Positions 1-9,117 of a DNA stretch of 9,770 nucleotides are shown one piece after another (position 1 is the stretch's first letter; each line of letters opens with the position of its first letter). The notes beneath the pieces were generated by a model. It was not told the DNA's origin. It made no database searches and worked only from the letters and a program-made list of their open reading frames with translations. The position numbers and the translations under genes were made by a program. The DNA is from Deltaproteobacteria bacterium (lineage in GTDB: Bacteria > Desulfobacterota > Desulfobaccia > Desulfobaccales > 0-14-0-80-60-11), in NCBI GenBank assembly GCA_023381945.1, contig JAMCQY010000189.1, positions 1 through 9,770 of the forward strand, written 5' to 3'.

Positions 1-1
1 T

Positions 2-109
2 CTGCAACTCAGCCGCCTGGCCCAAACCATGCTCCTGGAACGTATGAATTTGTGGGCCTTGCTTGGCCTTCGTCCACCAGACCACCGACAACCTTTGCTA
101 TTCAATTAG
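2..109 (+). CDS. Possible 3' end of an unrecognised gene (partial)
   Basis: The frame starting at base 2 is open to a TAG at 107-109. It encodes a 35-residue leucine-rich tail with LQLSRLAQTMLLERMNLW near its start and a short proline- and histidine-containing end. The mix of amphipathic helix and polar tail looks like the C-terminus of a real protein rather than random translation. However, a second frame is open to the TGA at 145-147, so the choice is not secure. I do not recognise the family. A transposase tail is one possibility, but no catalytic residues are visible. Confidence 0.3.
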   Translation: MQLSRLAQTMLLERMNLWALLGLRPPDHRQPLLFN

Positions 110-161
110 CGTGCCGGACAGCAGTGAAAATTATGGATAAACTATGAGATATAGGCACTTC

Positions 162-193
162 TACCTATTGAGAAATAGGTATTTGAACCTATT
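162..193. promoter_or_regulatory. Palindromic putative operator with alternative hairpins
   Basis: TACCTATT (162-169) and AATAGGTA (174-181) form a perfect 8-bp inverted repeat around a 4-base spacer. A further ACCTATT (187-193) can pair with the same central AATAGGT (174-180), so two mutually exclusive hairpins are possible. TACCTAT also fits the TACYNMT heptamer bound by NarL-type regulators. A TATACT hexamer, possibly a -10 element, follows at 194-199. It lies about 200 bases before the response regulator gene, so a role in controlling that gene is plausible but unproven. Confidence 0.4.
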
Positions 194-400
194 TATACTT
201 ATCGAAATTCGCGCTATTGTGGGAACCGTAAAATAAGGCCTCAGGTCTGACTTTTCGGTGCAGTCAATATATAAATAAGGAGGTCCCTCAAAACAAGGAC
301 AAGGTGCAGATAAAAGAAGTCCGTTAGAGCAGCCATGGAGGTTGGCCTACACAGGCTGAGAAAATTATCGTGTAAAGATAAAGGGGAGGTCTTTACAGCG

Positions 401-931
401 ATGGAAACACAAAGAAGAAGCGAGGCGGGCAATTTTCGGCGTTTTTCTGGTGATAGGGGAGAATCTGTAACAACCGCAAAAAATTTTACCATTCTCCTGG
501 TCGATGATCACGTCATGTTTCGCCGCGGCATCAGAAGGATCATCGAGGAGACCCCTAATCTGAGAGTCGTCGGGGAAGCCAATGATGGCCTGGAGGCTCT
601 GGACCTCTTGAAAGAATTCATTCCTGATCTGGTTATTCTGGCGATCTCCATGCCAAGATGCGGAGGACTGGCAGCCAGCAGGGAAATCAAGAGGCTCTAT
701 CCTGACCTGAAGTTGATGTTTCTTACCATGCACCGGGACGAGGAGTATATGCAGCGCGCCTTGAGCGTAGGCGTCGAGGGGTATTTGCTTAAAGGAGATG
801 CGGATGACGAACTGATTGAAGCGATCTCCGCTTTAAGCAAGGGGAAAACTTACTTCGCGCCCCTACGCACAAAGTACGAGGCTTGCGAACCCTTGAGAAG
901 GACCACGTGGGTTCAGGAAATCGCTTGGTAA
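401..931 (+). CDS. Degenerate NarL/LuxR-type response regulator, receiver domain only
   Basis: This 176-residue protein has a polar leader of about 28 residues and then one receiver (REC) domain at about 29-145. The acidic pair of the Mg2+ pocket (D35, D36 in LVDDH), the switch threonine (T109) and the conserved lysine (K131 in GYLLK) are present. The phosphoacceptor is not: the strand that normally reads LDISMP is LAISMP, with alanine 81 encoded by GCG at 641-643. After KGKTYFAPL, where NarL-family proteins continue into a LuxR-type helix-turn-helix, it diverges and stops after about 22 unrelated residues. The ATG at 401 is chosen because AAGGGGAGG lies at 381-389; the ATG at 335 has no such site. 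Phosphorylation and direct DNA binding are therefore unlikely. It is either a pseudogene or a phosphorylation-independent adaptor. No histidine kinase is adjacent. Confidence 0.8.
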   Translation: METQRRSEAGNFRRFSGDRGESVTTAKNFTILLVDDHVMFRRGIRRIIEETPNLRVVGEANDGLEALDLLKEFIPDLVILAISMPRCGGLAASREIKRLYPDLKLMFLTMHRDEEYMQRALSVGVEGYLLKGDADDELIEAISALSKGKTYFAPLRTKYEACEPLRRTTWVQEIAW

Positions 932-1063
932 AAAGCGATCCTGATTTGCACTTGAACCGAAATCCATCAGATATAATAAGTTGGTTAAAGACAGGTTATC
1001 TCGATTTTGATAAGGCAAACAGCAACTTTTTGAAATAACTGTCTTTTAAGGGTAATATCCATT

Positions 1064-1093
1064 AGGCGGCCTTAGGGGCCGCCTTTCGTTTTT
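1064..1093 (+). terminator. Rho-independent terminator
   Basis: AGGCGGCC (1064-1071) and GGCCGCCT (1077-1084) form a perfect 8-bp GC-rich stem with a five-base loop, followed by TTCGTTTTT. It lies about 130 bases after the response regulator stop. It probably ends that transcript and insulates the cyo operon. Confidence 0.85.
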
Positions 1094-1125
1094 CCGGGCG
1101 CTAAACTTGCTTGGTCATTTGTCCA

Positions 1126-1254
1126 TTATAGCGTTTGCCAATAGTTTTTTCCGATAACCCGATGGATTGTAGGGGCGGACCCATGTGTCCGCCCGCAGGA
1201 GGGCGCACACGCGGGTGCGCCCCTACAAGAAATTATTTTTGGCAATCGCTATAA
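1126..1254. repeat. MITE-like 129-bp inverted-repeat element with two internal hairpins
   Basis: The ends TTATAGCGTTTGCCAA (1126-1141) and TTGGCAATCGCTATAA (1239-1254) are inverted repeats matching at 15 of 16 positions. Nested inside are a perfect 11-bp pair, TTGTAGGGGCG (1167-1177) and CGCCCCTACAA (1218-1228), and two 8-bp hairpins. The first is GGGCGGAC (1173-1180) with GTCCGCCC (1187-1194). The second is GGGCGCAC (1201-1208) with GTGCGCCC (1215-1222). The outer ends begin and finish in TA, as expected of elements inserting at TA. It carries no ORF, so any mobility would depend on a transposase elsewhere. Confidence 0.75.
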
Positions 1255-1599
1255 GCCCGTTGATCAAAATCTTCCTCTTTGATCTTGCCGATAAATCCTA
1301 TGATGCAGGATCTCCGGAACCGACTTGGCCCCTACGCTAGCTTGATCTCGGGCTTAATCCCTTGCAATCCTTGGTCCCGAGTCTTAATTTTTCATTCAAG
1401 AGTTATCCAGGGGAATAAACGCCGGCTTAGCGCCTGAAGGTTCCTGAGGAACATTCCGCGTTTGAGAAGCTGCCCGCGGATTTTTCAGGTGCGGCAAGCC
1501 CCTCTCAGCGATCCTGATAATCCTACAAGCGATCAGAGGCGGCCGTTCGGCATTTTGATATTGCCAAAATGTAAAGACCCTTGAGACGTTGAGGGATAA
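1255..1599. other. Upstream region of the cyo operon, no gene seen
   Basis: These 345 bases hold no convincing ORF. They contain an FNR-like site (1260-1273), an inverted pair GATCAAA (1262-1268) and TTTGATC (1278-1284), and a perfect 13-bp palindrome GTTCCT-G-AGGAAC (1440-1452). A further inverted pair, CATTTTG (1551-1557) and CAAAATG (1565-1571), lies just before cyoA. A TATGAT hexamer at 1299-1304 resembles a -10 element but has no good -35 partner. I could not place the cyo promoter with confidence. Confidence 0.5.
1260..1273. promoter_or_regulatory. Candidate FNR/CRP-family site
   Basis: TTGAT-CAAA-ATCTT matches the FNR consensus TTGAT-N4-ATCAA at 8 of 10 defined positions. In Escherichia coli the cyo operon is repressed by FNR and ArcA when oxygen is low, so a site here makes sense. 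It lies about 330 bases before cyoA, and one imperfect match can occur by chance. Confidence 0.25.
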
Positions 1600-2523
1600 A
1601 TGAAGAGAAAGAGATATTTCGCTTTTGTCGGCTTGTTATCCCTGGGTGCCGTAACTCTCCTCGGAGGTTGCAGTACGATTGTCTTGTTTGACCCCAAGGG
1701 ACCGATCGGTGAATCGGAGCGGTTCGTCATCATTACGGCGGCCGTGCTCATGGCGATCGTCGTCGTTCCCGTCTTTATCATGGCTTTCTGGATTCCCCGA
1801 AAGTACAAAGCTTCTAATACCGCAGCGACTTATATGCCGAAATGGAGTCATTCCGCCAAAATCGAATTTTTCATGTGGGGGCTTCCCATCGCCATTGTCA
1901 CGCTTCTGGCGATTCTGGCCTGGACCAGGGCTCATTCTCTGGATCCCTATAAGCCCATCCCTTCGGCCAAAAAGCCCATCAACATCGAGGTCGTCTGCCT
2001 GGATTGGAAATGGCTCTTCATCTTCCCGGAGGAAGATATCGCCACCGTCAATCAAATCACTTTTCCCGTCAAGGTGCCGCTCAGCTTCAAGATCACCTCG
2101 GACACCGTCATGGGTTCCTTTTTCATTCCGCAGTTGGGCAGTCAGATTTACGCCATGGCGGGCATGCAAACCCGGTTGCATCTCCTGGCTGATAAACCAG
2201 GCACTTATGCCGGCCACAATCAGCAACTAACCGGCCGCGGTTACGCTGACATGCATTTCCAGGCAATCGCGGTTTCTCCTGATGAGTTTCAAGCGTGGGT
2301 GCAAAAGGTCAGACAGTCTCCGGAAAAGCTCGATCTAGACCGTTATGAACAGCTCGCCAAGCAAACCGTCGGTTACCCCGTGACCTATTACTCGGCAGTC
2401 AAGCCCGAAATGTTTGAGGATATCCTGCGCAAATACCGGCCGGCCTGGGGCAAAAATTCCGGTGCTATGAGCAGAGGCGCCGTTTCTCCAGGCGCAGGAA
2501 CCGATGTTGCGGAGGGAAAATGA
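1600..2523 (+). CDS. cyoA: Cytochrome bo-type ubiquinol oxidase subunit II
   Basis: Subunit II of the heme-copper quinol oxidase (307 residues; Escherichia coli CyoA is about 315). A lipoprotein signal is visible: a basic start, a hydrophobic stretch, then LGGC with Cys24 as the lipidated residue. Two membrane helices follow at about 41-64 and 89-108, with GL-P in the second. A periplasmic cupredoxin domain spans about 125-245, and a C-terminal arm ([14 protein letters not shown]) ends the conserved part. The copper-A ligands of cytochrome c oxidases are absent: the region around [17 protein letters not shown] and [15 protein letters not shown] has no Cys pair. This marks a quinol rather than cytochrome c oxidase. 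GAGGG (1591-1595) sits four bases before the ATG, a rather short spacing. The stop is separated from cyoB by one base. Confidence 0.96.
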   Translation: MKRKRYFAFVGLLSLGAVTLLGGCSTIVLFDPKGPIGESERFVIITAAVLMAIVVVPVFIMAFWIPRKYKASNTAATYMPKWSHSAKIEFFMWGLPIAIVTLLAILAWTRAHSLDPYKPIPSAKKPINIEVVCLDWKWLFIFPEEDIATVNQITFPVKVPLSFKITSDTVMGSFFIPQLGSQIYAMAGMQTRLHLLADKPGTYAGHNQQLTGRGYADMHFQAIAVSPDEFQAWVQKVRQSPEKLDLDRYEQLAKQTVGYPVTYYSAVKPEMFEDILRKYRPAWGKNSGAMSRGAVSPGAGTDVAEGK

Positions 2524-2524
2524 G

Positions 2525-4546
2525 ATGTTTGGCAAGTTGAGCCTGGCAGCGCTTCCGGAAAGCCTGATCACACAAATTGCCGTAGCTGGTTCGATTCTTT
2601 TGGGCCTGGTAATCCTGGCCTTAATTACTTATTACAAAAAGTGGACCTCCCTTTACAAAGAATGGCTGACCAGCCTCGATCACAAAAAGATCGGCATTAT
2701 GTACATTATCCTCGCCCTGGTCATGCTGCTGCGCGGTTTTTCCGACGCCATTCTGATGCGAAGCCAACAGGCCGTTGCCACGGGCGGCTCCTTTGGCTTT
2801 TTGACGGCTGACCACTTCAATCAGATATTCAGCGCCCACGGCTCGGTCATGATCATCTTCATGGCCATGCCGTTTCTGGTGGGGTTGATAAATATCGTGG
2901 TGCCGCAGCAAATCGGGGCGCGCGATGTCGCCTTTCCCTTTCTGAATTCACTCAGTCTCTGGCTAACCGCTGCCGGGGCTTTGCTGGTCATGACATCTTT
3001 AGGCCTGGGCGAGTTTTCCAAAGCCGGCTGGTCCGGATATGCCCCGCTGACAGAACTACATTACAGCCCCGGCACAGGGCCGGACTATTGGATCTGGGCC
3101 TTCCAGATCGCCGGCATCGGCTCGACGCTGACCGGGATCAATTTTCTCGTCACCATCTTTAAAATGCGCACTCCCAGCATGAAGCTCATGCAGATGCCGT
3201 TATTCGTCTGGACTACGGTTACCACCATGGTCCTGGTAGTTTGGGCCTTTCCGGTGCTGACGGCCGCGCTCGCCATGTTAACTCTCGATCGCTACCTGGG
3301 CATGCATTTGTTCACCAATGATCTCGGCGGCAACCTGATGATGTATGTCAACCTGTTCTGGACTTGGGGGCACCCCGAGGTTTATATCGTCATCCTGCCG
3401 GCTTTCGGGATCTTTTCGGAAGTCGCGGCCACTTTCTCCGGGAAACGGCTGTTCGGCTATACCTCCATGGTCTGGGCCGCGGCGGCCATCATGATTCTGT
3501 CCTTTTCCGTCTGGGTGCACCATTTTTTCACCATGGGGGCCGGCCCGAACGTCAACCTCTTTTTCGGGATTGCCACCATGATGATTGCCATCCCCACCGG
3601 GGTGAAGATTTACAACTGGCTTTTTACCATGTATCGCGGCCGCGTAAGATTTACGACACCAATGTACTGGACCCTGGGGTTCATCGTAACCTTTGCCATC
3701 AGCGGGGCCGCCGGGGTCATGCTGTCCATTCCACCCGCTGATTACGTGCTCCACAACAGCTTGTTTCTGATCGCGCATTTTCACGGAACGCTGATCGCTG
3801 GGTCGCTGTTCGCCTTTTTTGCCGGTTATGCTTATTGGTTCCCCAAGGCCATCGGCTTTCGTTTGCGCGAAGATTGGGGCAAACGCGTTTTCTGGTGCTG
3901 GCTGATCGGCTTTTATCTCGCTTTTGGTCCCTTGTACTTCCTGGGCTTCATGGGCATGCCCCGCCGCCTGGCTTATTACGCCAATACGGCCTGGCATCCC
4001 TACCTGCTTGTCGCCTCCCTGGGCGCCGCCATAATCGGGCTCGGCATCCTCTTTCTGGCCATTCAATTGGTCCTCAGCATCAAGGACCGCCAGGCGCTCA
4101 GCGATCCCACCGGCGATCCCTGGGACGGCCGCACCCTGGAGTGGCTGACCTCTTCTCCTCCCGCGGCCTATAATTTTGCGACAATCCCCGTGGTCGAGGA
4201 TATCGATGCCTTGACGGACATGAAGGAAAAAAGCGTCGCTTACCTGCGGCCGGAGCAATATAACGACATCGAGATGCCGAAGAATGCGACGCACGGCCTG
4301 ATCCTCGGCGGCTTGGCCTTCCTGTTTGGCTTTGCCTTGATCTGGTACATCTGGTGGCTGGCCGGACTTGCCGCCCTGGGTATGCTGGTCACGGTCATTG
4401 CCCGCTCCTTCGACGACGACATCCATTACGTCATTCCAGCCGCCGAGGTCGAGCGGATTGAGAATGAACGCTTTCGACAGTCGGCAGCCGCGCAGAGACG
4501 TCCCGCAGGCGAACCGGCCACCCCAAAGCCCGTACCGGAGAGGTAG
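2525..4546 (+). CDS. cyoB: Cytochrome bo-type ubiquinol oxidase subunit I
   Basis: The catalytic subunit: it oxidises quinol, reduces O2 to water and pumps protons (673 residues). Key residues sit exactly one position below Escherichia coli CyoB numbering. Quinol-site residues are R70, D74, H97 and Q100. Heme b ligands are H105 and H420. CuB ligands are H283, H332 and H333, with the Tyr287 cross-link in WGHPEVY. The high-spin heme ligand is H418 in LIAHFH. The proton channels keep D134 and E285 (D channel) and K361 (K channel). It should therefore be an active A-type pumping enzyme. The ATG at 2525 is chosen because GGAGGG (2511-2516) lies eight bases upstream; an in-frame ATG at 2504 lies inside cyoA without such a site. 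The gene abuts cyoA and cyoC, implying coupled translation. Confidence 0.97.
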   Translation: MFGKLSLAALPESLITQIAVAGSILLGLVILALITYYKKWTSLYKEWLTSLDHKKIGIMYIILALVMLLRGFSDAILMRSQQAVATGGSFGFLTADHFNQIFSAHGSVMIIFMAMPFLVGLINIVVPQQIGARDVAFPFLNSLSLWLTAAGALLVMTSLGLGEFSKAGWSGYAPLTELHYSPGTGPDYWIWAFQIAGIGSTLTGINFLVTIFKMRTPSMKLMQMPLFVWTTVTTMVLVVWAFPVLTAALAMLTLDRYLGMHLFTNDLGGNLMMYVNLFWTWGHPEVYIVILPAFGIFSEVAATFSGKRLFGYTSMVWAAAAIMILSFSVWVHHFFTMGAGPNVNLFFGIATMMIAIPTGVKIYNWLFTMYRGRVRFTTPMYWTLGFIVTFAISGAAGVMLSIPPADYVLHNSLFLIAHFHGTLIAGSLFAFFAGYAYWFPKAIGFRLREDWGKRVFWCWLIGFYLAFGPLYFLGFMGMPRRLAYYANTAWHPYLLVASLGAAIIGLGILFLAIQLVLSIKDRQALSDPTGDPWDGRTLEWLTSSPPAAYNFATIPVVEDIDALTDMKEKSVAYLRPEQYNDIEMPKNATHGLILGGLAFLFGFALIWYIWWLAGLAALGMLVTVIARSFDDDIHYVIPAAEVERIENERFRQSAAAQRRPAGEPATPKPVPER

Positions 4547-5164
4547 ATGATGACCACAGATGCTCCGACCATCGGCATCGCTCATAACGACGAAGTTGAA
4601 CATCCCGATACCGTCGCGATTCAGGCTTTCGGGTTCTGGCTCTATCTCATGAGCGACCTCATCATCTTTGCGACGCTCTTCGCCACTTTTGTCGTTCTGG
4701 GGCACAACTATGCCGGTGGTCCGACGGGAAAGGAACTGTTCAACCTGCCTTACGCATTGGGTGAAACCTTGTTACTGCTGTTTAGCAGCGCCACCTACGG
4801 TCTGGTTATGCTAGCCGTACGCGACGGCAGGAAGAAGTGGGTGCTGGTCGGCCTCGCTATTACCTTTCTACTGGGACTCGGCTTTGTCGCCATGGAAATC
4901 AATGAGTTCCATGGCCTGGTGGCCTCGGGCTTTGGGCCGGACATCAGCGCCTTCCTGTCAAGCTATTTCATGCTGGTGGGGACTCACGGCGCTCATGTGA
5001 CTTTCGGGCTGCTCTGGATGGCGGTCATGATGGGTCAGGTCGCCGTCAAAGGATTGACCTTACCCGTGCAATCGCGGCTACTGCGTCTCAGTATGTTCTG
5101 GCATTTCCTGGACATCGTCTGGATCGGCATTTTCAGCATCGTCTATCTGATGGGGGTCCTGTAA
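4547..5164 (+). CDS. cyoC: Cytochrome bo-type ubiquinol oxidase subunit III
   Basis: Subunit III (205 residues, essentially the family length) is a five-helix membrane protein that stabilises the oxidase core. It has no redox centre. Hydrophobic segments are visible at about 27-50, 66-90, 98-120, 136-163 and 182-204. Family motifs include FGFWLYLMSDLIIFATLFA in helix 1, GTHGAHV in helix 4 and FWHFLDIVWIGIF in the last helix. Two consecutive ATG codons (4547 and 4550) could both serve. GGAGAGG (4537-4543), inside the end of cyoB, fits either. The start directly follows the cyoB stop, as expected for translational coupling. Confidence 0.95.
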   Translation: MMTTDAPTIGIAHNDEVEHPDTVAIQAFGFWLYLMSDLIIFATLFATFVVLGHNYAGGPTGKELFNLPYALGETLLLLFSSATYGLVMLAVRDGRKKWVLVGLAITFLLGLGFVAMEINEFHGLVASGFGPDISAFLSSYFMLVGTHGAHVTFGLLWMAVMMGQVAVKGLTLPVQSRLLRLSMFWHFLDIVWIGIFSIVYLMGVL

Positions 5165-5491
5165 ATGAGTCAGGCACGTATCGACAGTACCGGCATAAGC
5201 CGGGGAAGTCTCAAATCCTACCTCACCGGCTTTGTTCTTTCCCTCATCCTGACCGCTATTCCATTTGCCTTGGTAATGAGCGGCGCCGTGTCCCCCTCGG
5301 CGGCCGCGGCTGCGATATTCAGCGCGGCCGTCCTGCAGATTCTGGTGCACTTATATTACTTCCTGCATCTGGACACTTCCTCGGCGGCGCGTTGGAACCT
5401 GCTGGCCGCCATATTCACTTTGATAATCATGGTCCTCTTCGTCGGAGGAACCCTTTGGATCATGTGGAGCCTGTATTACCGAATGATGTGA
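5165..5491 (+). CDS. cyoD: Cytochrome bo-type ubiquinol oxidase subunit IV
   Basis: A small 108-residue protein with three predicted membrane helices (about 18-40, 46-68 and 78-102). It matches the CyoD pattern: GSLKSYLTGFVLSLILTAIP at the start, VLQILVHLYYFLHL in the middle and LWIMWSLYY near the end. In Escherichia coli the subunit assists CuB insertion and assembly of subunits I and III. The ATG immediately follows the cyoC stop (TAA at 5162-5164), with a GGGGG tract shortly upstream as a weak ribosome-binding site. It is the last of the four tightly packed structural genes. Confidence 0.93.
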   Translation: MSQARIDSTGISRGSLKSYLTGFVLSLILTAIPFALVMSGAVSPSAAAAAIFSAAVLQILVHLYYFLHLDTSSAARWNLLAAIFTLIIMVLFVGGTLWIMWSLYYRMM

Positions 5492-5492
5492 G

Positions 5493-5623
5493 GTAAGCGT
5501 TCAGCTATCAACTTTCAGCAGGCAGCTTGATAAACAAACAATTTGTTCCGTTACTTCAACAAATCAACCATTATTGACTTAATGTGCTAACTTACTGTTT
5601 TTTGCCGATAACTGACAGCTTAC
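5493..5623. repeat. AT-rich intergenic element with imperfect inverted ends between cyoD and cyoE
   Basis: The ends match in inverted orientation at 14 of 18 positions: GTAAGCGTTCAGCTATCA (5493-5510) against the reverse complement of 5606-5623. Inside are a second short pair, TATCAA (5506-5511) and TTGATA (5527-5532), and a hairpin AACAAA-CAA-TTTGTT (5533-5547). The stretch is much more AT-rich than its neighbours and breaks an otherwise gapless gene order. It looks like an inserted small repeat, or the decayed remains of one. Confidence 0.5.
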
Positions 5624-5632
5624 GATGTGAGC

Positions 5633-7869
<2,237 letters not shown>

Positions 7870-7897
7870 TTAACCCTGCGAGACCCAGGGCAGTAGA

Positions 7898-7930
7898 CCG
7901 ATCCTGTCTATTTCTTGCCTGATCGTCCTG
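7898..7930. promoter_or_regulatory. Possible AraC-family operator between aldo/keto reductase and regulator
   Basis: Two related units, CCGATCCTG (7898-7906) and CTGATCGTCCTG (7919-7930), have their GATC cores 21 bases apart, about two helical turns on the same face. That is typical of sites bound by AraC-family proteins with two helix-turn-helix units. They sit in the middle of the 159-base divergent promoter region, which fits control of either gene. Confidence 0.35.
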
Positions 7931-7992
7931 GCGCATCGATAAATGGGTTGTGGAGCAAAGCGGGTTCTAGTAAATATAGGTAGGAGAAATCA

Positions 7993-8937
7993 ATGAATAG
8001 GCAGACCGTCAAGCAGGCCTTGGAGAATCACAGTCTGGAAGCGGCGCTGAGAATGCTGGTAGAAAGCATTGCCCGATGGACCGGCCAGGGAGAGCAGCTC
8101 AATACCGCGGTACCGGGCCTGTCACTTTGGCGGCGGGATGAGCCGACCGAGCCGACCAGCGGCATGTACGAGCCGAGCATTTGTTTTGCCGCACAAGGGG
8201 CCAAACGGGTGCTGCTCGGAGACGAGGCGTATGTGTATGACGCCCGCCATTTTTTGATCACGTCCGTGGATCTGCCCACGGTTTGGCAGATTATCGCAGC
8301 GAGCCGGGAGAAGCCCTGCCTGGGGCTCGTGTTGAAACTTGATCTGCGCGAGATTTCCCAACTGATGGTGGACAGCCATCTTCCCCCGCCGCGGGCGCAG
8401 CAGTCGAGCCGGGGAATGGCGACCGGCGAAGTCACGTTGCCGCTGCTCACCGCGTTTCAACGGTTGCTCGACTTGCTGGCTGAACCGAAGGATATCCCGA
8501 TCCTGGCGCCGCTCATCCAGCGGGAAATTTCTTACCGTTTACTTGTGGGCGATCAAGGTGCGCGGCTGCGCCAGATGGCGTCGGCGGGAAGTCAGAGCCA
8601 ACAGATAGCCCGGGCCATCGCTTGGTTGAAGGGAAACTTCACGCAGCCGCTGCGGATCGAGGACCTCGCAACGCAGGTCAATATGAGCACCTCGACCTTC
8701 CACCACCACTTCCGGGCGCTGACGGCCATGAGCCCGCTGCAGTACCAAAAATGGCTGCGCTTGAATGAAGCGCGGCGATTGATGCTCACCGAACGTCTGG
8801 ATGCAACTAACGCGGCGTTTCAGGTCGGCTATGAAAGCCCCTCCCAATTCAGCCGCGAGTACAGCCGCCTGTTCGGTGCGCCCCCGCTGCGCGACATCAC
8901 CAGCTTGCGTCAACCGGCTCATGGTGAGAGGGTCTAA
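7993..8937 (+). CDS. AraC-family transcriptional regulator (YqhC-like)
   Basis: A 314-residue regulator. The N-terminal half (about 20-185) matches the AraC-type N-terminal ligand domain, with SLWRRDEPTEPTSGMYEPS and the FLITSVDLP segment. The C-terminal AraC DNA-binding domain (about 205-302) has two helix-turn-helix motifs: RIEDLATQVNMSTSTFHHHF (221-240), and AAFQVGYESPSQFSREYSRL at about 274-293, followed by FGAPP. AGGAG (7982-7986) sits six bases before the ATG. In Escherichia coli, YqhC of this type activates an aldehyde reductase and an aldo/keto reductase in response to reactive aldehydes. The divergent aldo/keto reductase here supports the same job, although the inducer is unknown. 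The protein appears intact. Confidence 0.94.
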   Translation: MNRQTVKQALENHSLEAALRMLVESIARWTGQGEQLNTAVPGLSLWRRDEPTEPTSGMYEPSICFAAQGAKRVLLGDEAYVYDARHFLITSVDLPTVWQIIAASREKPCLGLVLKLDLREISQLMVDSHLPPPRAQQSSRGMATGEVTLPLLTAFQRLLDLLAEPKDIPILAPLIQREISYRLLVGDQGARLRQMASAGSQSQQIARAIAWLKGNFTQPLRIEDLATQVNMSTSTFHHHFRALTAMSPLQYQKWLRLNEARRLMLTERLDATNAAFQVGYESPSQFSREYSRLFGAPPLRDITSLRQPAHGERV

Positions 8938-9070
8938 TTATATATCAAAATCCCCTGTTGCTGCTCAATGCTTCTACTGAAGGTGCTCCCTGGAGGTTAC
9001 GAAAGCCAATGAAGCGAGTCGGCGCGGCGCTGGGCGGAGGCGGACCCAAGGGGCTCAGTCACATCCTTCT

Positions 9071-9091
9071 TATTTTCTTGTCAAGAAAATA
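9071..9091. promoter_or_regulatory. Perfect 21-bp palindrome over the marR -35 region
   Basis: TATTTTCTTG (9071-9080) and CAAGAAAATA (9082-9091) are perfect inverted repeats around one central T. The core TTG-T-CAA resembles the TTG/CAA half-sites recognised by several MarR-family proteins. It overlaps the presumed -35 element and ends at the next operator-like repeat. Confidence 0.55.
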
Positions 9092-9105
9092 TATGTGTAT
9101 ATACT
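9078..9105 (+). promoter_or_regulatory. Putative sigma-70 promoter of the marR gene
   Basis: TTGTCA (9078-9083) and TATACT (9100-9105) each match the -35 and -10 consensus at five of six positions with a 16-base spacer. Transcription would start near 9112, only a few bases before the ATG at 9118, so the message would be nearly leaderless. Confidence 0.5.
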
Positions 9106-9112
9106 CATAATC
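9089..9112. promoter_or_regulatory. Putative MarR operator, upstream copy
   Basis: ATATATGTGTATAT (9089-9102), followed by ACTCATAATC, covers the -10 element. The same 14 bases recur in inverted orientation after the gene (9608-9621). This suggests that the repressor binds here and controls its own expression. Confidence 0.55.
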
Positions 9113-9117
9113 AATTT

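Larger units (their letters stand above)
9009..9110 (+). pseudogene. Patatin-like phospholipase remnant (N-terminal stump)
   Basis: The ATG at 9009 begins MKRVGAALGGGGPKGLSHI, which carries the glycine-rich oxyanion-hole motif (GGG-x-K/R-G) and following helix start of patatin-like phospholipases such as RssA. After residue 19 (about 9065) the similarity stops. The frame continues 14 codons through the marR promoter to a TAA at 9108-9110. The GXSXG nucleophile elbow and the Asp of the catalytic dyad are missing, so it cannot be active. GGAGG lies 12 bases before the start, a long spacing. The upstream part from 8938 holds nothing else recognisable. Confidence 0.75.

Noticed and set aside
278..330. 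AAGGAGGT at about 279-286 as the ribosome-binding site of another small gene
   Set aside because: No start codon lies at a usable distance, and the nearest GTG gives only a seven-codon frame.
868..1038. Shifted frame after the response regulator, open for 56 codons, tested as a frameshifted helix-turn-helix
   Set aside because: The translation contains nothing like the LuxR LT-x-RE-x-EVL pattern, so a simple frameshift does not restore the output domain.
1600..2523. Reading the subunit II gene as a cytochrome c oxidase subunit
   Set aside because: The copper-A cysteine and histidine ligands are absent, and subunit I carries the quinol-site residues R70, D74, H97 and Q100.
3278..4705. Long 475-codon open frame on the minus strand opposite cyoB and cyoC
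   Set aside because: It lies fully antisense to strongly conserved oxidase genes. Its translation is rich in Gly, His, Asp and Gln with no recognisable domain, as expected from GC-biased codon use on the other strand.
7948..7976. TTGTGG-N17-TAAATA as the araC promoter
   Set aside because: Transcription would start at about 7983, inside the AGGAG ribosome-binding site, so the message could not use it properly.
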